Counted from the stretch's first letter, positions 34,651 to 46,418 are shown. The stretch: 64,000 bases of DNA from Poa pratensis (GCA_947311845.1 CAMZMU010000034.1:81988516-82052515), one strand, 5' to 3'. Notes: generated by a model from the sequence alone, not told the origin. Numbers and translations: made by a program.

Positions 34651-35559
34651 CCCCTTTAACCGAGCGTCGTCTCTGCCTGCCCTAGGCGTGCAAAGGACAT
34701 TTGTGTTGCTCCCTTCTTGAAGGCGCCGCCTAGGTTGCTCATGGAATCCATTTTCTGATAGATAGAGTTGAAGCTGACTGCCAGCCAGAGCGTGGTACAC
34801 CGTGGTTGGAACTTCTTTGGCTGCGCCTTCCTCTGGTCTGGTTGGGTCCTTTCGTCCGCTCACCAACCATTTCGGCACTATGAGAGTGTTGTGCGTTGAT
34901 TCGTGCCATCTTGGAGTCACGGTCATTAGTCCGAGGTCTCCATCTTCTCGCATGAAGCGGACTTGGGGCCATGTGTCCATCCTCCTTGCGATTCATGGTG
35001 ACTCACGGTGCAATGAGAACCTTCTTCGCCAGTCATTGTATGTTGGCGCTGTAAGCCGTGTGGTGTGTCGAGTTTGTATCTGGTGTTGTAGTCATTCTTG
35101 GCGATGTACCCGATGTCTTGGTAATTCTACTAACACACCTTCTAGGGTGTGAATAAAGCATAATAACCGGTTGAAGACTGCTTTGATCGAAAATTGACAT
35201 CCTTCTTAGGGAAGATGCTCTCATATGAGACTGTCTTGGTCTAATTAATTCTATGCTGACTAGTTTGTTCATGTTCTTGTTACCCTTTTTGAGATCCCAA
35301 AATGGATAAGAAAGAGATTATATTTTAGGTAACACTTTTTTGGCATAGAGATAACCTAATAAAAATATAGATTAAACAAAATGGAATATTACTTGTCGAC
35401 TAAAAGATCAGGGGTTTGGGGATTGAACTAATTTATGTAAAAAGTAAGTGTTTACTCAGTAAGTGTGTGTGTTTAAACTACTTAACGCAGATGGTGTGTT
35501 GAAGGACCTGCTAAGTATTTGCATAACAAAACCTCTTGCTCAAGTACAAGTTAAACCCG
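34651..35559. other. Unrecognised sequence, possibly a transcript-derived or LINE 3' region
   Basis: The plus strand has an 116-codon frame (34802-35152) of odd composition, followed by AATAAAGCATAATAA near 35153, a possible polyadenylation signal. No domain recognised. Confidence 0.3.
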
Positions 35560-36545
35560 TTGATTTGCCTTTTGGAAGGGATTAATGGGAATGAAAAGAG
35601 GAATTCTTTAGTTGGGGTTCTTTCGTCATTGGTGGTGGAAGAACTCGTTTTTGGGATGACCCTTTGCTACTACTTTATCATATCAATACACGTCTCTGTA
35701 TAACCTTGTGTGTCATATAAATGTTCTTGTTGAGGGCGTTGTATCACCTCTTCAACTGAATATTTAATTCAGAAGATTCTTGAGGAGATAGGTGGACAAC
35801 TCGGCTGCATTTAGTTCAGAGAGTAATGGAGGTTCATCTTATTGTTGAGATAGATATTTGTTTTTGGTATCTAACTTACTCGTGGCTGGTCACAGTTAAA
35901 TCTTCATACGCATATTTAATGAATGGGCATACTCCTTTTTTATGAAAATACATACCTGTGTGGTCCTTCATAGGAAGTGTTGTAAAACACCAAAAATAAT
36001 CTATTTGAAAGGCGATGGCCGGGTGTACTAAATGCGCTCTTTTGTGATTCGTACGAGTCTATAGAGAAGTTGTTTGTTTCTTGTCTTTTTGCTCGTTTTG
36101 TTTCGAAAGTTGTTCATTTTGCTTTCAACATATCACTACCTTCCAATGTAATTGGAAACTAGCTTAGAGATGTTGATAAGAAGCTTAAGTCACACATATA
36201 GATTGGAGCTTGTGCGCTTCTTTGGGTAATTTGGAATTGTTGTAATGGCATTGTTTTTAACAAATGTGGAAATGATAATTTTTGCAGGTTATGTACAAAA
36301 CTACATATTGGATTCATATATGGTGCTCCTCCTACCTGTAAACTAGCGGGGTTTTTGGTTACAAGATACACTCGGTTAATGGCGTCCGTCCAGACTATAT
36401 TCAACCTGGGTGGATGGCGACACTCTGTTAGACTACAAATGAATAGAGGCTTTTTTTTTTCCGTTGGATGATTCATGTGTGTACTTTGTATTACCCATAA
36501 GTTGTAAACTGGATATTTGATACTTCGCAATAAATCTGCTGTGTG
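35560..36545 (+). pseudogene. LINE zf-RVT region and 3' end
   Basis: Across frameshifts the plus strand reads SFVIGGGRRTRFWDDPLL, LNGHTPF, RWPGCTKCALCDS-like and CNGIVFNKCGN/FLQVMYKTTYWIH, in the order of plant LINE ORF2: end of RT, then zf-RVT, then C-terminal tail. It ends with AATAAATCTGCTG near 36528. Many stops; inactive. Confidence 0.65.
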
Positions 36546-36978
36546 TATCATTTCGATGCATAGCCCAGGGCTATGCTCCCAATTCAGGAAACAAAAACCC
36601 CTTGCATTGTGTAAAAGAACAACACAACGTCCCCATCAGTAATACAGTACTACTTCTTAGAGAGCACTGGCAATAATGTCCAGCCTACATGCTTGCTCTG
36701 ATGTCCTTTGTTGTCGGAAGATTATGTTTGATCTCATACTTGTGTATAATGTCTCCTATATATAACTATTGTAACCTCTTACCTCTATCAACTGAATACT
36801 TGAGGGCATACCCCCGCAAAGAAAAAGGAATACTTGAGTGCATAGAGATCATAGATTAATCTACGAGCTGGCATTTGTTATGGTTATGGCTACTGGCTAA
36901 TAACCCGAGATTTTTCTACATAGGATGATCTAATTGGAAATTTGGAATGAGAAGCACAGGAAATAGTCTACTATAAGT
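36546..36978. other. No gene recognised
   Basis: CCTATATATAACTATTG through CAACTGAATACTTGAG (36757-36805) resembles 51565-51630, so a decayed shared repeat lies in both places. Confidence 0.4.
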
Positions 36979-38480
36979 CTATAACCAAATTTCGGGTAGA
37001 AATTTTGAATCACGGAATCCATGCTTTCGGAGCTGCTCATCTTCAACAAGAGGCAGCTGCTGGAAGAAGATCTGACCAGGCTGGCAGATCTGAACATGGA
37101 GGCCTGGATGAGGCGCCTTTCCCATTGTGCCTAAAGAAGTAAAGATCCACCGCCGAGTGTGCATCTGCCTGTTCCATTATATGCTATATCCTAAATACTG
37201 TCATAGGTCTTGTTTGTTGTTGCATATTGTATTTTTGCCTCGTTTTAGATTGCTGGATTTTTTATTTGCGGGTAAAACCGATATATATTAAGCAGGCTTG
37301 GTCAACCTTAGTCCATGTTTTTTTTTTGCGAAACAACCTTAGTCCATGTTTGCATGCCTGTAGCTCTGCTTCTAGAGAACAAGCACAATGATTCAAATAG
37401 GCGCATGCCATGGGCAATGATCTGGCCGTTTTCATCGCAGATAGACACATGCGCCACAGCCGTGATATCTTCAGCTTGAACCACGGAATATCAGGTGGCT
37501 TCTTAGGGCAGATTCTGGTAGCCGGTGATCACCTCTCGTAATCAATCGCTACTTCCTTTAAATAACAGCTTCAACTCCACAAATATTTGATATTGTTCAA
37601 AGTTTTCGTATAATAATTGTGAAGGAGTTGAGCTGTAGGGGTGTCAGCCTTTCCATTTGGGTGGTTAGGCCGCCGGCTTGTGTGGTGCGTGCCTCGGGCC
37701 CGGCGTGGTGTCGTATTGATTGTATTGGTTTTCGGCAAGTTTTTCCTTGTAAACTGACCAACTCAATTCTTCTACTCCCTCCGTTTATTTTTAGTTTGCG
37801 TTCTATGCAGAGAACAGATACCAAGGTAGGCCTACGATGAGCTAATTTAGAGGTTGCATGGACTAATCTATCCCTGGTGCTTTAAATGCATGCATGCGCA
37901 GCTGCCCGTGAAAACCATGCAGGCATTGGTCACCTTTACCTCGACGCCTCACTTCCGCTGTAATCAGTAGCATGCATGGCCAGCTGCACACCCAATGTGG
38001 GGGCAAATTAGGAAAACAACACCACAACGCAAACTAAAAGGGAAATTTTTGGAAAAGCTAGAACGCAAACTAAAAATAAACGGAGGGAGTATATCAATGG
38101 AACGCAAGCCTCTAACCGATCTCAAAAACAATGGCGAAGGAATCCAATTGAGCTCTGAGCAGGTGGCAAGGGTTTATCATGGGTAATTTCATTCCTTGCA
38201 AACCAAACTCCCCATGACACCAACAATGCTACAGCCTTTGACGACTCTGCAACAAACGCCCCCAACGTTGCTGCGAGGAGAGGTGTGTTGCAATCAGAAG
38301 TGCCACCGTTTCCTGCGGGGCTCAGCAACACACAAGAGTTCATGTCACAAAACGTGGAGGGGAACGAGGTAGAGAGGCAAGATCAGAGGGTTCATCCAAT
38401 CAAGCGCAGTGATGTGGAGCTGCCAGGTTTTATGGGTCGGCCAATGGCTAGCAATGTCCCAATATAGTTCTGCACTGCAA
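36979..38480 (-). pseudogene. LINE remnants (zf-RVT and RNase H-like), split by a MITE
   Basis: At 38343-38122 the minus strand reads LLVSWGVWFARNEITHDKPL, typical of the zf-RVT region. At 37500-37262 it reads VSICDENGQIIAHGMRLF and CSLEAELQACKHGLRLF in alternate frames, matching the RNase H-like domain that ends plant LINEs. A MITE at 37775-38089 lies between them. The frame at 36979-37164 is not recognised and may be unrelated. Confidence 0.5.
37775..38089. mobile_element. Stowaway-like MITE, 315 bp, perfect 31-bp ends
   Basis: TA at 37773-37774 and 38090-38091. The inverted ends CTCCCTCCGTTTATTTTTAG... match for 31 bp without a mismatch, implying recent activity. Confidence 0.9.
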
Positions 38481-38632
38481 ATTTGTGCGCATGTCCAACA
38501 TGATGCTGCACATCGCACGGTATGCAAATAAGCTATTCCACACAAAAGTAAACACGAGAAATTGCAAGTCTTGCAGCCTTTTGAGTAGTAAACACACAAG
38601 AAATTGCAGAAGTCTTCCAGCCTTGTTCAGAC

Positions 38633-38909
38633 CAAGGTTTTGGTTACCGGTAGAAAAAAAATTCCGAGGGTGGTCGGGATTTCCGGTTACCGCGGTTACC
38701 GGAAAATCCCGACCGATTACCGGACGAATTTGAAATGCGAAATTCGAAAATTCAATTTTTTTGATTCCCAGTTTAACCATTTATCAAAAGTTTTCGTTAA
38801 AATTCAAAATTTCGGGATTTTTCGTCCGGTATGACCATTTCTCGAGGGTGCTCGGGATGTCCGGTTACCGACCGGTAACCGGATTTCCCGACCGGTAAAC
38901 AAAACCATG
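38633..38909. mobile_element. hAT-type MITE, 277 bp
   Basis: 8-bp target duplication GTTCAGAC at 38625-38632 and 38910-38917. Ends CAAGGTTTTGGTTACCGG and, inverted, CATGGTTTTGTTTACCGG. The interior repeats GGTTACCGG/CCGGTAACC, so much of it can fold. Confidence 0.85.
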
Positions 38910-38917
38910 GTTCAGAC

Positions 38918-39677
38918 ATTACAGCACCATTTAGGAGCTCAACTTGGTAAATTCACAAGTTCAGACCCAAAATGAATGCATCCCGCACTAAGTGATAAAA
39001 TTCTATAAAACAGTACCGACAATTAATTGTAAGCTCCACTGAGTTCAAGAAAACACGTGATAATAAGCAGGTACATCTTCGCTTTTCTGTCTTCACAGGC
39101 CATTTCTTCATCCTCCTATAAAATGGCAGCAATGAGAGAACAAGTTAAGCACATTTTTTTGAATATTTAAATGAGTTTCCAGCAATGTCACAACTCACAT
39201 ATTCCTCAATTTTACAAAAGGGCCTCCACAAGTCAATAGAGATATAGAACTGGGGCTGACGGACATTTAAAAGTTACCTGATGGCGATTTTCTATCCCAG
39301 TTCTGTTACAACAAATCTTGATTGCACAATGGTTCCAAATCACAACCACAACACTACTTTTCTCAGCACGGTCAACACATATATGAAATTATTCAAACCA
39401 AAACATGCAGTACCACAACTAATCTTGGACATGACAGAGCAAACACAACAAAGGAAAACAAAAATAGCAGACCAGTTTCAAACACCAAATATTTAGACTC
39501 CACATAGATTTAGTCACCCAGAATAACGTCAAGTTTTAGGAGATTCGGCGAGTTAACTATGGAGAAGTTCACTGGCAACTGGCAAGTGCCTCCTATTCGT
39601 CTCACAAGTAGGTCGCCAGATATCATGCTCAATTCACGTGGGAATCACACAAAAACTTTACAGATGCTTAACTAATA
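38918..39677. other. Downstream flank of the DUF3615 gene, no gene recognised
   Basis: AT-rich sequence with short frames only. Confidence 0.5.
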
Positions 39678-39939
39678 CTCCCTCCGTTCCTTATTATAAG
39701 GTGTACGTATAGTTTTTCCTGAAAAGTCACTTGACTATCTTTGACCAAGATTTTAGAAAATATTATTAGTAATTCCAATATCAAATTAGTAACATTAGAT
39801 CCATCATGAAATATGTTTTTCATATTTTATTTTCTTAGTATTTCAAATATTGATAGTTTTTTCTAAAATCCTGGTCAAAGTTAGTCAAGTTTGACTTTTT
39901 AGGAAAAAATATACACCTTATAACAAGGAACGGAGGGAG
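39678..39939. mobile_element. Stowaway MITE, 262 bp, 62 bp after the DUF3615 stop
   Basis: TA at 39676-39677 and 39940-39941. Ends CTCCCTCCGTTCCTTATTAT and ...AAGGAACGGAGGGAG pair. Its position suggests it lies in the 3' UTR of the neighbouring minus-strand gene. Confidence 0.88.
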
Positions 39940-40001
39940 TAACAAATTGGAAGGAGATTGGGATTCGAACCTCGGTATTGTTATCCTATGATATTTGGAA
40001 T

Positions 40002-41566
40002 TTAGGAGGCTCCTGAGCGAATCGTGGGACGTTTGCGGTAGAATTCCTCCATAAAATCTTCATCGTCAAGGTACTTAAGAAAATAAAACATATAAGAAAT
40101 AATTAGACAAATGGTTAAAATCAAGTTACTACGAAACAATTCTTTACCACACAATTTATTTGCATTACATCATAGCACATTCTTAGCCTATCCTCTTCAG
40201 CTTTTATCCTTTTATCATCCTCCTCAGCTTTTCTCATTTTTGCATCATCATCCTCTTCCTGTAGCTAATGAAAGAACACATAATTAACATGGACTAAGCA
40301 AAGAATGCAACTGTGGAAGAATGAAGATAGACCACAGGTAAATAACACTAAAGATACTAGAACGCTAGCCAGTATATAGATCACCATACACTGTTCGTTA
40401 AGTCCTGCCATAGCTTCTCGTTCCAGGGACCAAAACCAAGTGGGAAGCCAATATTCATGTGGCCACCTTTGTATAAATGAGCAAGGGGGTGCTTCATATC
40501 AGTAGTTCCATTGTTTATACAACCATGGCATAAACCTTCATAAAAAGAACACAGGGGGATGATTTAAGTGTCAGATAACTAGCCTGGCTCAGAAAGACGA
40601 GAATAGCTGAATAAGTGGCAAAAGATATAATTGCAACATGTACAAATGGCTCTGCGTGAACCAACTCAATCGCAAGATTACAAACATGAACCAACTCAAT
40701 CGCAAGATTACAAACATAAATCTAGGTATGGTAGAAGATGGCTGGGTTGGCAAACAACAGTAAACCAGAAGCACGTTCGCAAGTATAATCTAATAGCTAA
40801 TTTCATACAGTATTCCAAAAATTGCTTAATTGGAGATTAGAGTGTAAAGTACCCTTGCCGGCACGGTTAACCCTGCAGTAACGGCTGAGAAAATATCCTG
40901 GCGTACGGTTCTGATCTCGTGTGACTTCAGCGAAGAATAGATTGCCACTATCCTCGTCATCAGCAACTCCTTTAGTCTTCACAGTAATATTGAGATGATA
41001 GTACCATTCCTGGAAACCTTCACGGATTGTTTGCCAATGCACAATATCTTTGATTTCATCTGCACGATCCTAGAATAAGCATGGATCGGATCAGTAATGT
41101 TGCATGCACTTAGATAGAAGAGTTATGCATGGAGAGAGAATGAACCTCATCGTCGTTACGCTTGTCCAGTAAAGCTTCAACAATCCTGCGCACATCCTCC
41201 TGTTTCCTCTTGGCTAGTTCCAACGTTGTGCAGACCTTCCTGGTACCATCCGGCCAATAAAGAAATCTATGTATAACACGCTCCTTGTGTGTAAGTTCCT
41301 TGGGCCTAATTTGGGATCAGAGCATATGATTAATAGATGGTGCGTTCATTTTGAGAGCGAGATCAGAACATTACATGCCACTGCCTGTGCCACGTGCATG
41401 GGCATCGACAGCACTTTGAACTTCATCAAGGGTCCGGAGTGGCCCACTCAGATTAGGATATGTGTGAAAAGCTCCCGAACGATCCACTCTCACGTAAATC
41501 GGTGTAGGCAAATCGGCATCCCTCCAGGCCACAACATGGTTGGTGTCCCAAGAAGGCTTTGGAACC
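40002..41566 (-). CDS. DUF3615-type protein gene, six recognised coding exons
   Basis: Minus-strand exons 41566-41375, 41305-41146, 41069-40853, 40535-40390, 40258-40148 and 40073-40002 join in frame at GT-AG borders into 298 codons ending at TAA (40004-40002). The product carries WRDADLPTPIYVRVDRSG (residues about 14-31), RFLYWPDGTRKV, WYYHLNITVKTKG (139-151), LFFAEV, then CHGC...DMKHP (192-206), an acidic coiled stretch from the fifth exon and a short C-terminus. This order matches grass DUF3615 proteins, a family of unknown function; the CxxC...H cluster could bind a metal, which is inference. The first codon of the listed span completes an earlier exon, so the true start lies upstream and is unresolved. 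The final in-frame exons and clean borders argue for a working gene. Confidence 0.75.
40659..40720. repeat. 30-bp tandem duplication in a DUF3615 intron
   Basis: AACCAACTCAATCGCAAGAT plus ten bases occurs twice in succession with almost no difference. Confidence 0.85.
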
Positions 41567-42139
41567 CTGAAGTAGGCAGGCTCTCAATGAGTTGAAGAAC
41601 GATTGTATGTCAACTAGATGGAGAAACAGAAAACGAATGAGCTTTTGTGTCATACTCTTTGGTGTCAGCCAGGTAAGAAGATGGCTTCTCGTCGTCACCA
41701 GGTAAATCTCTGAAAAGGAAATAGTAAGCTAGATGAGTACACACGAACATTTTTTTTGTATATGCATGTCAGGAGATTCAAGTTGAACATGGTGGTGGCA
41801 CGGCCAAGCTGGACGGAGATTTGCAATCCAAGGGCCCCGAAGCCCAACAGAAACGCAAATGTATATCTACGTTTAGATCATAAGTAAGAAGAGGCGACCA
41901 AACGAGAGGTAGGGCATACACAAGTGCAGAGAATTTGCCTCCGACATGACCCAACCTGAAGCGAAACAAGCAAGGCTGATGCTGAAGAGTGGTATAACAA
42001 AATTTAAAATCTTAGTAGACGAAAATATATCATGGCTGCTTCGATAGGAAAACTTGACGTCAATAAATAGTCCAGGAATCGCTAGGTGTAATTTGCAACC
42101 TTTGCCGCGAGAAAAGGACTGAAAATTAGCTACGAGCCA
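41567..42139 (-). other. Likely 5' exons or UTR of the DUF3615 gene, unresolved
   Basis: A minus-strand segment after an acceptor-like CCTTTTCAG at about 41715 reads DLPGDDEKPSSYLADTKEYD. Near 41950 an ATG opens MSEANSLHL, followed by a GT. These could be 5' exons, but the phases do not join without guesswork. The upstream side ends at a hAT insertion. Confidence 0.35.
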
Positions 42140-43449
42140 CTACGAAGCACCGATACGGCGAGACGGACACGGCGATACCGGTACGGCGATACGGGATACG
42201 GCAATTTCAGAAAACAACAATACGGCGATACGGCGAGTATATATATAAGAATAATAAAATGTAAAATTGCCATGTAATAAAGACGAGAATAATTGAATGC
42301 ATGAGATGAGATCAAAATACTGCCCCATTTGTTTCCTTTGCAAGTCATCGATGACTGAATGATCATCAATTTCCACACTCCGAGAAGGCGAGAATTACTT
42401 GCAAAATAGATCAAATGATAGATGGTATCATGGTAGTGTTAGAATTTGAGAGAAATAGAAGACAATCAAGGGCTGTAATATATGAGGCAATCAAGGACAA
42501 AATAGATCAATTTCCACACTCCGAGATGCTCTAATAAGGCAATCAAGGGCTGTAATATATGAATTCATTAAACTTTACATACTACAAAAGTGGCTACAGC
42601 AAATAGAAGACACAAAAAAACAAGATTATATCACCTAACTTTGTAAATCTGGGCCAGATTGGCAACCCGCATTGCACACAGTATGGTCTTTGGAGTAGAA
42701 AGCAGAAGCCCAGCCCAAAGGCGCGTGAGTCCAACCTCATCTCCTCGTCAGTCGTCTGCTCGCCACCGCACTCAGCCACCTCCGGCCTCCGCCTCCAATG
42801 GCGCCCATGGCCATCTCCCTTCCGCCTACTCTCGCACAGGTGAACAGCCCCTCTCTACCTAGAAAGAAAGCAGAGCAGCACATCAACCACAAGCATATCA
42901 GAGAGGAGGTGCAGCAAGCAGAGGCGGCAGTAGCACAACAAGCAGATCAGAGAGGAGGTGCAGAAATCGTGTGGAAGAGCAAAGGGAGGGAGGAGTTTAC
43001 CTTGTTGCTGGCCACGGGCGGGGGTGGAGGCGGCTCCAGGCGGCGGAGATGGGCGAATCCCGGCGGGCCGGCAGGGCGAGTCGAATCTGGGGGAGGGCGG
43101 CGCGATTCCAGCGGCGGCGGCGCGATTTCAAGCGGCGGCGGCGGGTGATATCGACTCCAAGCCGCAGTGGCGGCGCTCGATCCAGTCCCTGCCAAGCAAA
43201 GGAATAGATACATAGAGAGAGCCGCGGGGTTAGGGTTAGTCGTGGGCTTCGGCCGGTCGGGGCTCCTCCCGTGTCCCCGACGAGTCGCCGCCGTCTCCGC
43301 CGCGTATCGACATTTTTTTTTCTTTTCTTTTAATTCGGAAATATGGGACACGCTGGCGACGCGCGTGTCGGCGCGTATCGACCGGACACGCGTATCCGGT
43401 ATGTACGGTGCGGGGACACGTTTGTTTCTGGCGTATCGGTGCTTCGTAG
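42140..43449. mobile_element. Non-autonomous hAT-like element, 1310 bp, with a gene start inside
   Basis: 8-bp target duplication ACGAGCCA at 42132-42139 and 43450-43457, with 18-bp inverted ends CTACGAAGCACCGATACG. Subterminal DNA is full of CGATACGG/CGTATCG motifs. No transposase is present. The interior includes what looks like the 5' UTR and first exon of a plant gene and a GGC-rich block (43010-43150). Confidence 0.8.
42798..42839 (+). pseudogene. Captured first exon of an unknown gene
   Basis: CCTCCAATGGCG context, then 14 codons (MAPMAISLPPTLAQ) up to CAG with the donor GTGAACAG. Upstream 42700-42797 is CT-rich like a 5' UTR. No following exon was found within the element. Could also be chance in GC-rich DNA. 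Confidence 0.35.
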
Positions 43450-43457
43450 ACGAGCCA

Positions 43458-43976
43458 TGCACAAAACAATTCAATTTCGACTAATCGGGGACAGAAAGTG
43501 ACGAGGGGCTGAGAAAGATCTTACGGGGAGGGTGGCCTCCTCTCCTTTGGCTGCTCTCTCCCCCGCTTTGCCTTCAAATTTGCCTTATTATTTTTTATGG
43601 GGACTAACGTGGAGGAAGACGGTGAGGTAGGACAGTGGACTGCCTTGCGAGCTCGCGTGGGAGAAGATCGTGAGGTAGGCCTGGGAGGAAGACGGTGAGG
43701 TGAACATGGAACTGACTGTCAACGAGGAAGACGGTGATTAGGGTTCCTCGGCGGAAGGGGTAGTGGGTGGGGACATACCGTGTAGGCGGCTGCATGTCGG
43801 ATCTTGAGGGTGTTCTTCGCCGATTTTTCATTGCCGATCGAATAGTCTCGGCCTCCCTGTGTGCGATTGCGATTACAAAAATCGCAGATCGTGCAGGTAA
43901 GCATATATCTTTCTCCGTCTCCTGTTCAGCCCGGTCGGAATACAAATTCCTTCGGACCCTGTCTTTATCGTGTATA
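43458..43976. other. Possible distal 5' region of the DUF3615 gene, no gene assigned
   Basis: Contains four copies of a GGAAGACGGTGA-like motif between 43610 and 43740. It lies upstream of the hAT element relative to the minus-strand gene and could include its original promoter or 5' UTR. Confidence 0.3.
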
Positions 43977-43981
43977 TATAG

Positions 43982-45291
43982 TGATCAATGCAGAATAGCA
44001 GTAGGATATTCACCCAAAACTGCGTGTGTCGTGTTCTTTCCACAGGGACTAGGCGACAACTATCGAGCTCGGCTAAAGCTAGATCACAATATAAAAGGTG
44101 GATTTGCAAGAATTTAAATCTAAACTAGCAAGTGTCTTTTTGGTATTTTCAGTTTAATGAACAACACAAGGCAGAGCAACAAATAATCAAAGACACACAA
44201 GTACTAGCACACAACAAATAGACATAAGCATAATTGAGGTAGAGGCAGAAATACAAGACTAGCACAAACACAAGAAAAGGCTAGAAGCTAGATACGATTG
44301 TGCACCAAGTGCAGCACACAAATGACAGATTTTACTAGCACATACACATGTAGAAATTCAGAGACAAAATATACAGCACGGGTTCACAAGTGACAGAATA
44401 AGTACACACACTAGCACACGTATTTGTTCTAAACAAATCACTACAGCCAACGATGGTTCTTAGCAATTGCAAGGAAATAGAGAGAAAAAGGAGAGGAAGT
44501 CACGAAGGGAGCTGGATGGAGAGCAGCAGCTGATGGCGTTGGAGAGGAGCAGCAGCACGTGGTGGTTGAGGAGAGAGCAGCAGGTGGGGGCCTTGAGGAA
44601 GATCAGCACGTCGGTCTTGGGGAGGAGCAGCAGGTTGTTCAGCTCTTGAACAGAATCGCAGCAGCACGGACAGTAGGGGAAGCAGAGCTTGACGTCGTCG
44701 CCGTCGCTGGATCGCTGGTGAAGAAGAAGCAAGGAAGAAGACAGGGGCAGATACGGAGGAGCTTCGGGTCGCCGTCTTCGCTGGTTCCTTGATGTCGAGA
44801 AGCTGGTCGCAGGGCAGGGGATGGAGCAGCTCGTGGTGGAGTGGTGGTGGCGCTGGAGAGTGGTGGTGGCGCGCCGCCGCGGCCTGGCGGCCGGTGGTGA
44901 AGAAGCTGGGAGATTGGGGAAGAAACCAGGCCTGTCTTCGATTGGAGCTGGCTGCTCCTTATCTTCTCGATCCAATCTGGTTCTTTTGCAACTTAGTCCC
45001 TCCTCTTCTCTTCTCTTCTTTCTGCGCAAGAAGGTCCCTGCAGCTTTCTGTCCAAGTCCTCCTCTGTTAAGTGGTTGTTGCTAGCAGACCCTTGGACAAC
45101 TCTTGTGTAGAAAATTGGTGCCTTTGCGCACCAATCCTGCAAATATTAGAGCAAGGCTGTAAAGTGGCTTATGAAATGAATATGTAGTATTTACTACCAT
45201 TTCAGTGGCATAATTGAACAATAAATCTTCACAAGCAAATGTATAATGCCAGAAAACATGCTTGGAATTTAGATACAAATGCCACTGATCA
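43982..45291 (-). repeat. 3' LTR of the 5.3-kb gypsy element
   Basis: 1310 bp, TGATCAATGC...CACTGATCA. Long open frames inside it are repeated in the other LTR and are not genes. Confidence 0.9.
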
Positions 45292-45306
45292 AATTCCCCC
45301 ACACTT
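45292..45306 (-). other. Polypurine tract
   Basis: The minus strand reads AAGTGTGGGGGAATT against the 3' LTR, the standard form in grass gypsy elements. Confidence 0.8.
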
Positions 45307-45599
45307 AGATTTTTGCTTGTCCTCAAGCAAAGCAGATTGGGATTCAAAATGACAACAACTGAAAATGAACAGTGACAGTTCTAGAGCATATAAAGATTCA
45401 TGTGGATATAAGTCATTGCCAGATTTCTAGTTTATGTAATGCACTAGATAACTTCAGAAAAGAATCTCAGCAAGGGTTTCATTTGTTTCTGAATTCAAAA
45501 CCTTGAATTGTGAGGATGCTCAGCTTGAAACAAGAGTTAAAGCTAAAATGATCAACTGAAACCTAAATGCAGAGATATGAATGCAAAGTCAGTGCTTCA

Positions 45600-45628
45600 C
45601 ATGCCACCGATCCCTAGATCATGGCATG
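45600..45628. other. Stem-loop 1 of a four-member array
   Basis: CATGCCA (45600-45606) pairs with TGGCATG (45622-45628), enclosing CCGATCCCTAGATCA, in which GATC repeats and can pair with itself. Confidence 0.75.
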
Positions 45629-45686
45629 CTAATGCTAATGCAGAAGTTAGAATGCAAATGTGTTAGGAACTTTAGTTAGTGCGTCA

Positions 45687-45715
45687 CATACTACAGATCC
45701 CGAGATCATAGTATG
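45687..45715. other. Stem-loop 2 of the array
   Basis: CATACTA (45687-45693) pairs with TAGTATG (45709-45715). Same 15-nt core as stem-loop 1 with few changes, but different stem bases that still pair. Confidence 0.75.
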
Positions 45716-45781
45716 CTAATGCTTTGGTTATTTAACTTTTCTAGAGATATTTACAAAAGACTTGCTTCAGTTAGTGCGTCA

Positions 45782-45809
45782 CAAACCACAATCCCGAGAT
45801 CATGGTTGC
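45782..45809. other. Stem-loop 3 of the array, weaker
   Basis: AACCA (45784-45788) pairs with TGGTT (45803-45807). The core ATCCCGAGATCA is kept; the stem is shorter, with an outer bulge. Confidence 0.6.
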
Positions 45810-45874
45810 TAAAGCAGACAGAGTTAACTTTGGTTAGTCACGGGATGATAACATGCATGAAAGTTAGTGCTTCA

Positions 45875-45903
45875 CCTGTCACCGATCCCAAGATCATGAC
45901 AGG
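45875..45903. other. Stem-loop 4 of the array
   Basis: CCTGTCA (45875-45881) pairs with TGACAGG (45897-45903) around CCGATCCCAAGATCA. Confidence 0.75.
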
Positions 45904-46418
45904 CTAATGCTCAAATGCAAGTTAAGGGAAGGCTGTCAAGGGGATCATAAGATTTCAACTTCTGACTCAAGCTGGAGCATCTTAAGAATTCAATTATTCA
46001 AATGGAGAAACAAAGGAATTTCCTTACTCAGATTAAATTCTGCATGTTTATCTAGTATAGTTCATAAACAAAACCTGAGCAAGATTTATAGCACATGCAA
46101 ACTTATATGAAATAGATCAGTCACAACTCAATTTCAAGAAATTGCACAAAACATTTTATATTCACTGAAATCTCATGATGATGGTAAATGTGGATGAGAA
46201 TGCAAGTTCAGTACACTAACAGGTAGAATTTTTCAAGTTGGAACATTTTCACCTGATAAGTGATGACATTTCTCCTCTTCTAAGATCACTGCTTCTCCTT
46301 GTCTTCATGCTCCTCCTGGGCTTCATGCTCCTCCTTGCCTTGAGAATGCAAGTTCAGTACACTAACTACTTCTCCTGGGCTTCATGCTCCTCCTTGCCTT
46401 CATGCTCCTCCTTGCTCC

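Noticed and set aside
34443..34720. His/Thr-rich plus-strand frames
   Set aside because: Translations of a CA microsatellite.
37619..37840. A 73-codon plus-strand frame
   Set aside because: Runs into a MITE terminal repeat and has no domain; probably repeat-derived.
39959..39975. GGGATTCGAACC, resembling a tRNA T-arm
   Set aside because: No acceptor, D or anticodon arms nearby.
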